Notes under the pieces: generated by a model
The model's input: the letters and a program-made list of their open reading frames with translations, nothing else
Told to the model about the DNA's origin: nothing
Databases searched by the model: none
Program-made: the position numbers and the translations under genes
From: a bacterium
Lineage (GTDB): Bacteria; Planctomycetota; J058; JACQDU01
Length of the DNA: 10,021 nt
Assembly: GCA_016200955.1 (NCBI GenBank)
Contig: JACQDU010000147.1
Location: 1-10,021 of the forward strand
Direction of reading: 5' to 3'
Part shown: piece by piece, positions 5,904 to 10,021 of the stretch
Layout: every line of letters begins with the position of its first letter
Numbering within the stretch: the stretch's first letter is position 1

Positions 5904-6581
5904 GTGAGGCCCAAGCGCGTGCTCCTCTCCTTCGCGGTCGTCGCGGCCTTCGCGACGCTGGTGCTCGGCTGCCCCGCCAAGAAGAGGCCCGGGACGACGA
6001 AGATCCTCGAGAACCCTCCCGTGCCGATCGGCCAGGACGGGCTCCCCGCGGGCCACCCTCCCGTGGAGGGAGCGCCCTTCGCTCCCTTCGCGCAAGGTCA
6101 AGGAGGCGAAGTCGAACAAGGAGTCGAGCTCCCGCTCAAGCAGAAGGGGCTCAGCTCGAAGACGCAGCTCGAGTCGGAGCTCGCGAAGCTCGACGACGAG
6201 GCCTCGAAGAAAGCCTTCGAGCGCGCGTTCCGGCTCGCTTTCACGACGAAGAAGGAGAGCCGGAAGCCCGCGGAGGCCCAGGCTCTCCTGGACGGGGTCC
6301 TCCAGAAGCGGCGGACGTTCGCTCCGGCGTATCGCGTGCTCGCTTACATCGCGATCGATCAGGGAGGAGGCTTCGACCGCGCGATCGACTTCTACAAGCT
6401 CGCGATCGAGGCCGACCCGAGCTACGGGCCCGCGCACTACGGGCTCGCCTTCATGCTCGGCGCCACCGCGAACGGCGATCGGGCCGTGCTGGAAGAAGGC
6501 CGCGCTCACTGGAAGAAGGCGCTCGAGCTCGGCGTCGAGGACGAGCGCGACCTCCGGCGGCAGTTCTACTCGGGGTCCTGA
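5904..6581 (+). CDS. TPR-containing lipoprotein
   Basis: The 225-residue product has a classical lipoprotein signal: MRPKR, a hydrophobic stretch (7-21) and the lipobox VLGC with Cys23. A low-complexity Pro/Gly-rich linker (about 28-75) then leads to a helical part. Residues 139-212 fit about two TPR units: FAPAYRVLAYIAIDQGGGFDRAIDFYKLAIEADP, then YGPAHYGLAFMLG with GRAHWKKALELG. It should be an outer- or inner-membrane-tethered protein-binding factor. The GTG start at 5904 is preceded by GGGAG (5894-5898). A TTGACC at 5861-5866 could be a -35 box, but no good -10 follows. The next gene begins after a single base, so the two are almost certainly co-transcribed and may form a complex. The partner is unknown. 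Confidence 0.8.
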   Translation: MRPKRVLLSFAVVAAFATLVLGCPAKKRPGTTKILENPPVPIGQDGLPAGHPPVEGAPFAPFAQGQGGEVEQGVELPLKQKGLSSKTQLESELAKLDDEASKKAFERAFRLAFTTKKESRKPAEAQALLDGVLQKRRTFAPAYRVLAYIAIDQGGGFDRAIDFYKLAIEADPSYGPAHYGLAFMLGATANGDRAVLEEGRAHWKKALELGVEDERDLRRQFYSGS

Positions 6582-6582
6582 C

Positions 6583-8565
6583 GTGAGCTCGCGCGCACGA
6601 CTCCTCGGGGCGCTCCTCGCCTTCGGGCTCGCATCGGCCGCTGCGGGAGAGAGAGCGCGCGGCGACACGACGGAGCCGCTCACGAGCGAGGTCGCTCTTC
6701 TCGCGTCGGCGACGGCGGGCGACGCGCGCGTGCTCGTCCTCGTCGATCGAGGAGAGGCGGCCGTCGCGCCCGTCCTCTCGCTCCTCCTCGACAAGGCGCC
6801 GGTCGACACGCGGGCCGTGACCGCGCTCCCCGAGGCCGACCGCGCGGCGATCCTGAGAGCGCAGGCCGTCCTGGCGCGCCTCGGGCGCCCCGCGGTCGCG
6901 GCTCTCGTCGCCTCGCTCGAGAGCTCGAGCGGAGCGCGCCGCGCTCTCCTCGGCCGCGCCCTCGCCGCGGCGACGGCGCGCTCGCTGGAGGATGGCGACA
7001 CCCGGACGGCGACGTCGGGAGCTCGAGCGCTCGCGGCTCTCCTTCTTCCCGGGAGAAAGACGGTCTTCCCGCACGAGGAGCTCCTGTTCTCCGGAAGGAC
7101 GACCGAGCCGCGCGAGGACGAGGAGGCCCTCCCGCGCGCGCTCGGAGCTCTCGCGAAGGTCTCTCTCCCGCTCCTCGTCTCCCTTGCGGAAAACCCGGAC
7201 GAGGAGACGCGCCGCCTCGCCGCGCGAGCGCTCGCCCACGCGGGCCCCGTGCGCGAGGACGCCGCGACCGCGCTCGGCCACGTGCTCGAGCGCGCGGTCG
7301 CTCCCGCCGACCGCGCGCGGCTCGGGCGAGCGCTCGGAGACCTGGGCGGCGAGGCCGCGTCCGAGGCGCTCGAGAAGGCGCTCATCCACGGCCCCGAGGG
7401 GGAAGCGCGAGACCGCGTGCTCGACCTGGAGGCGACGCGCAACCCGACGGCAGCTCCCAGGATCCTCGCGAGGAACCTCGCGCGTCTCCAGGCGAGCGAC
7501 CGAGCGCGCGCGATCGATGCGATCTCGGTCCTCTCGCTGCCGCCTCCTCCGCCGCCCAAGGCGCGGTTCGTCGTCGACCCCTTCGCCCGCCGCCGCACGA
7601 AGGACGCGAAGGAAGCGCGCGAGGGCGGCCGCGAGGCGGCGAGCTCGGCGCTCTCGAGCGATCCCTCGCCGCTCGTCCGGCTCGCGGCGGCGCGCGCGCT
7701 CGAGGCCCTCGGGCGGCCGGAGCACACGAACGAGGCCCAGGCCCTCGCGGCGCGCGCGCTCGCGGCGCTCGAGGGAGAGAGCGCGCTCGAGGTCCGCGCC
7801 GAGACCGCGCGAGCCCTCGTCGAGCTCGCTCCCGAGGAGCGCCTCGACGAGCTTCGCTCGCAGGGAGACGAGACGACGAGGAGCTGCGCCGCGGCCGCGC
7901 GCGCGGGCGTCTTGCCGCCCGAGGCCGCGGGCGACCTCCTCCAGGAAGCCTTCGCCCTCGGCCGCAGCCCGAGCGCGCTCTCGCGGCGAGCGGCGGTCTG
8001 CGCGCTCGCTTACGGCGGCGGGAAGAACGCTCTCGGCTTCGTCGTGCAGCTCGCGCGGAACGATCCCTCGCCCGCGGTGAGGCTCGAGGGCACGCACGCT
8101 CTCGCGCGCGTCTACGGGAAGCTGGCCGCGCAGCAGATCGGGCAAGCCGTTCTCGACCGCGAGCTCTCCGTGCGGCGAGCGGCCGCCCGCTCTCTCGCCC
8201 GGATCGGGGAGCCGACCGTCGCGAACGTGCTCGTCGTCGCGATCGGCCGCGCGCGGAAGCTCGCGGACCGCGATCAAGGCGACGCGGAGGAGCGCGACTT
8301 CCGCGCCGCCCTCGCGACTCTCGTGAAGGACTCGGCCCCTTCCCTCGGCGCCGTCTCGCGCGGCTCGGGCGACCCGCTCGAGCGCCGGATCGCCATGGCC
8401 CAGCTCGGCCGCCTCGCGACGGACGAGGCGATCGCCACTCTCCTCCCGATCGTCCGCGACCCCAAGGTCTCGCAGGACGACCGCGACGCGGCCGCGCGCG
8501 CGATCGAGCGCGCGACCGGGCGCGACCTCGCGGATCCCATGTGGGCGCCGCTCCGCGCGCGCTAG
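6583..8565 (+). CDS. Exported HEAT-repeat protein
   Basis: The 660-residue product starts with a Sec-type signal (hydrophobic residues 7-21, likely cut after the Ala-rich stretch near 21-26). Almost all the rest is Ala/Leu/Arg-rich helix pairs of the HEAT type, with typical units DEETRRLAARALAHAG (206-221), SPLVRLAAARALEALG (362-377), SPAVRLEGTHALARVYG (496-512), LSVRRAAARSLARIG (528-542) and DPLERRIAMAQLGRLA (597-612). A run of six Pro followed by KARFVVDPFARRR (320-338) separates an N-terminal from a C-terminal array. I see no catalytic motif, so a scaffold or adaptor role is inferred. The GTG at 6583 comes one base after the lipoprotein stop. Its own ribosome-binding site is not clear, which fits translational coupling. 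Long frames on the opposite strand are artefacts of the GC-rich codon pattern. Confidence 0.85.
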   Translation: MSSRARLLGALLAFGLASAAAGERARGDTTEPLTSEVALLASATAGDARVLVLVDRGEAAVAPVLSLLLDKAPVDTRAVTALPEADRAAILRAQAVLARLGRPAVAALVASLESSSGARRALLGRALAAATARSLEDGDTRTATSGARALAALLLPGRKTVFPHEELLFSGRTTEPREDEEALPRALGALAKVSLPLLVSLAENPDEETRRLAARALAHAGPVREDAATALGHVLERAVAPADRARLGRALGDLGGEAASEALEKALIHGPEGEARDRVLDLEATRNPTAAPRILARNLARLQASDRARAIDAISVLSLPPPPPPKARFVVDPFARRRTKDAKEAREGGREAASSALSSDPSPLVRLAAARALEALGRPEHTNEAQALAARALAALEGESALEVRAETARALVELAPEERLDELRSQGDETTRSCAAAARAGVLPPEAAGDLLQEAFALGRSPSALSRRAAVCALAYGGGKNALGFVVQLARNDPSPAVRLEGTHALARVYGKLAAQQIGQAVLDRELSVRRAAARSLARIGEPTVANVLVVAIGRARKLADRDQGDAEERDFRAALATLVKDSAPSLGAVSRGSGDPLERRIAMAQLGRLATDEAIATLLPIVRDPKVSQDDRDAAARAIERATGRDLADPMWAPLRAR

Positions 8566-8578
8566 CTCTCGCGGCGGC

Positions 8579-8893
8579 TCACTTCTTGACCGACAGCGTC
8601 GTCTCCGACGAGAGGATCGAGATGTTCCCGCGAGCGTCGAGGGCGGCGACGCTCACCTGGTAATCGCCCTCGCCCTCCTTCGGCTTCTGGAAGCTCGCCG
8701 TCGTGTCCGCTGCCTCGATCGTTTGCTCCCACTCGGTGCGCGCGCGGCGGACGAAGACGAGGTAGCGAATCGCTCCCTCGACCTTCTTCCAGGTCGCGAC
8801 GAGGCCGCTTTCGCGAAGCTCGACCCTCGGCGGCTCGGGGCGAGCCGGCGCGGAGCCGAGGTCGTCGAGGAAGTCCGCGCACGCCCTCGTCAC
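8579..8893 (-). CDS. Small fibronectin type III-like protein
   Basis: The 104-residue product is essentially one Fn3-like beta-sandwich. From PPRVELRESGLVATWKKVEGAIRY (21-44) the Trp35 and Tyr44 hold the places of the conserved Fn3 Trp and C-strand Tyr, and DYQVSVAALDARGNIS (77-92) has the F-strand Tyr78 pattern. Fn3 domains are binding or spacer modules and have no enzymatic role. No signal peptide is visible with the GTG start at 8893. A TTG at 8929 with GAGG upstream would add twelve residues (SRWIHFPYHARV) but no signal either, so the N-terminus is uncertain and may have been lost. The frame stays open far upstream, but that part is antisense to the next gene. It converges with the HEAT gene, stops 13 bp apart. 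Confidence 0.7.
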   Translation of the reverse strand: MTRACADFLDDLGSAPARPEPPRVELRESGLVATWKKVEGAIRYLVFVRRARTEWEQTIEAADTTASFQKPKEGEGDYQVSVAALDARGNISILSSETTLSVKK

Positions 8894-8922
8894 GCGAGCG
8901 TGGTAAGGGAAGTGGATCCACC

Positions 8923-8950
8923 TTGACAATCCGCACCTCGCGGGAAGACT
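8923..8950 (+). promoter_or_regulatory. Possible promoter of the C39-like/HExxH gene in the divergent gap
   Basis: TTGACA (8923-8928) is a perfect -35 box. Sixteen bases later AAGACT (8945-8950) matches the -10 box at three of six bases. The adjoining GTGGATCCAC (8912-8921) is a perfect 10-bp palindrome. On the opposite strand TTGTCA (8929-8924) could act as the -35 of the Fn3-like gene, with only a poor -10. The 75-bp gap is the only space for both promoters if the GTG start of the Fn3-like gene is right. Confidence 0.35.
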
Positions 8951-8968
8951 CGTGCGCGGGGGTGGTGC

Positions 8969-10021
8969 ATGAGACGCGCTCTCGCCTTGGCCGGCCTCTC
9001 GTTTCTCCTCTCGGTCGGCCCCGTCGCCGCCGGCGACGCGCCGGCGCTCGGGGACGTCCCGCACGTCCAGCAGAAGGGCGAGCTCGGAGGCGAGGCATGC
9101 GTCGAGATGTGGTGCCGGAAGCTCGGGAAGTCGATCTCCCAGGAAGACGTCTTCGACCAGTCGGGCGCCGATCCCGCGCTCGGCCGCGGATGCTCCGCGG
9201 ACGAGCTCGTCGTGTCCCTGAAGAAGCTCGGCTTCAAGGCGGAACGCCCGGAGCCCTTCGAGAGCACGTCTCCCGAGAAGACCCGTCAGGTGGCTTCGCT
9301 CAAGTTCACCAGCGGCCTCAAGGCGGACCTCGACCGGGGTGTGCCCTGCGTCGTCGAGATGAGATGCGAGGACAAGCCCGACGCGCGAACGGCATTCCGG
9401 CTCTTCCTGCGCCATGACGTCGCGACCGACGAGGTCGTCTTCCACGACCCGTCGCGAGCCGACGGCGCGAGCTCTCGCCTGAAGAAGGACGCCTTCCTCG
9501 CGCTCTGGCCGATCACGAAGGGCGAGGAGACGCGCGTGGTCCGGATCGCCCTCGAGGCTGAGAAGGTCGTCGAGCCGAAGAGACCCGCCGGCTTCGCGCC
9601 CTCGGCTTACGCGCTCCACGTCATGAATCGGCGAGCGAGGCTCGGCGAGGACGCGAAGGGCTTCGCGATCGTGATCGAGCCGCCGTTCGTCGTCCTGGGA
9701 GACGAGCCGATCGAGCGCGTGCGCTCGCGATCCGCGCACACGGTGCGCTGGGCCGTCACGAAGCTCAAGCAGGACTACTTCGAGAAGGACCCGGACGAGA
9801 TCCTCGAGGTCTGGCTCCTCAAGGACAAGGAGAGCTACGAGAGGAACGCGAAGAGGGTCTTCGGCGACACGCCAACGACGCCCTACGGCTACTACTCTCA
9901 CGCGCACAAGGCTCTCATCATGAACATCGCGACGGGAGGCGGGACGCTCGTCCACGAGATCGTCCACCCCTACGTCGCGGCCAACTTCCCCGACTGCCCC
10001 ACGTGGCTCAACGAGGGCCTC
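8969..10021 (+). CDS. Exported protein with degenerate C39-like domain and HExxH metallopeptidase domain (3' end off the window)
   Basis: The frame from the ATG at 8969 is open for 351 codons to the right edge. GGGGGTGG just upstream may bind the ribosome. Residues 1-21 form a Sec signal (MRRALALAGLSFLLSVGPVAA). Residues 29-165 follow the C39-like pattern: DVPHVQQ (29-35), GGEACVEMWCRKLGKSISQEDV (40-61), a helix ending LKKLGFKAE (84-92), and DEVVFHDPS (154-162) at the usual DP turn. Where C39 peptidases have Cys-Gly-Pro-Ala this protein has Gly-Gly-Glu-Ala (40-43), and no His stands at the usual place before the DP strand, so this domain is probably not catalytic. Residues 230-351 form a second domain with VHEIVH (328-333), zinc ligands His329 and His333, Glu330, and WLNEGL (346-351) with the likely third ligand Glu349. 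This resembles Peptidase_MA-type proteins. The substrate is unknown. Confidence 0.8.
   Translation, partial: MRRALALAGLSFLLSVGPVAAGDAPALGDVPHVQQKGELGGEACVEMWCRKLGKSISQEDVFDQSGADPALGRGCSADELVVSLKKLGFKAERPEPFESTSPEKTRQVASLKFTSGLKADLDRGVPCVVEMRCEDKPDARTAFRLFLRHDVATDEVVFHDPSRADGASSRLKKDAFLALWPITKGEETRVVRIALEAEKVVEPKRPAGFAPSAYALHVMNRRARLGEDAKGFAIVIEPPFVVLGDEPIERVRSRSAHTVRWAVTKLKQDYFEKDPDEILEVWLLKDKESYERNAKRVFGDTPTTPYGYYSHAHKALIMNIATGGGTLVHEIVHPYVAANFPDCPTWLNEGL

Noticed and set aside
5592..7727. Minus-strand frame of 711 codons, the longest in the window
   Set aside because: It runs across the tandem repeat and antisense to two coding genes. It is Ser/Arg/Ala-rich without any domain.
6451..8277. 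Minus-strand frame of 608 codons
   Set aside because: It is antisense to the HEAT-repeat gene. Its Arg/Glu-rich shadow comes from the repeated GCG/CTC codons.
8894..9967. Upstream extension of the Fn3-like frame on the minus strand
   Set aside because: The extension is antisense to the C39-like/HExxH gene, and only the part below 8893 (or 8929) looks coding.

Overview
The window is GC-rich chromosomal DNA whose codons favour G or C in the third position. The gene families (DhnA/FbaB-type class I aldolase, secreted HEAT and TPR proteins, exported HExxH peptidases, a DUF2079 membrane protein) suggest a large-genome, slow-growing environmental bacterium. Planctomycetota or Myxococcota are the best guesses, but no marker gene settles this. 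I see no rRNA, tRNA, CRISPR array, transposase, phage gene or recognisable defence cassette.

Layout. Positions 1-1236 (-) hold a DUF2079-type multi-pass membrane protein that runs off the left edge. Positions 1237-1547 are a gene-free gap with a composite dispersed repeat and a second, smaller hairpin repeat. Positions 1548-2567 (+) encode a class I fructose-bisphosphate aldolase of the DhnA/FbaB type. Positions 2568-4149 are an islet with relaxed codon use, made of a structured gap, a membrane-anchored DUF4034-like protein (2831-3856, -), and a gap carrying a triple 7-bp repeat. Positions 4150-5374 (-) are a two-gene unit: a PaaI-type hotdog thioesterase whose start overlaps the end of an exported HExxH peptidase-like protein. 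Positions 5375-5903 are a 0.5-kb gap filled by a tandem repeat related to the one at 1253-1398. Positions 5904-8565 (+) are a tight two-gene operon: a TPR lipoprotein, then an exported HEAT-repeat protein. Positions 8579-8893 (-) hold a small fibronectin-III-like protein. Positions 8969-10021 (+) encode an exported protein with a degenerate C39-like domain joined to an HExxH metallopeptidase domain, cut by the right edge just after its presumed third zinc ligand.

How the genes relate. Most proteins look exported or membrane-bound and carry protein-binding folds (TPR, HEAT, Fn3) or peptidase-like folds, which points to cell-envelope or periplasmic work. The aldolase and thioesterase are ordinary metabolic enzymes with no obvious functional link to the rest. 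No single novel system stands out. The most notable items are the composite repeat that sits upstream of two unrelated genes in the same orientation relative to each gene, the C39-like domain that appears to lack its catalytic Cys and His, and the compositional islet.
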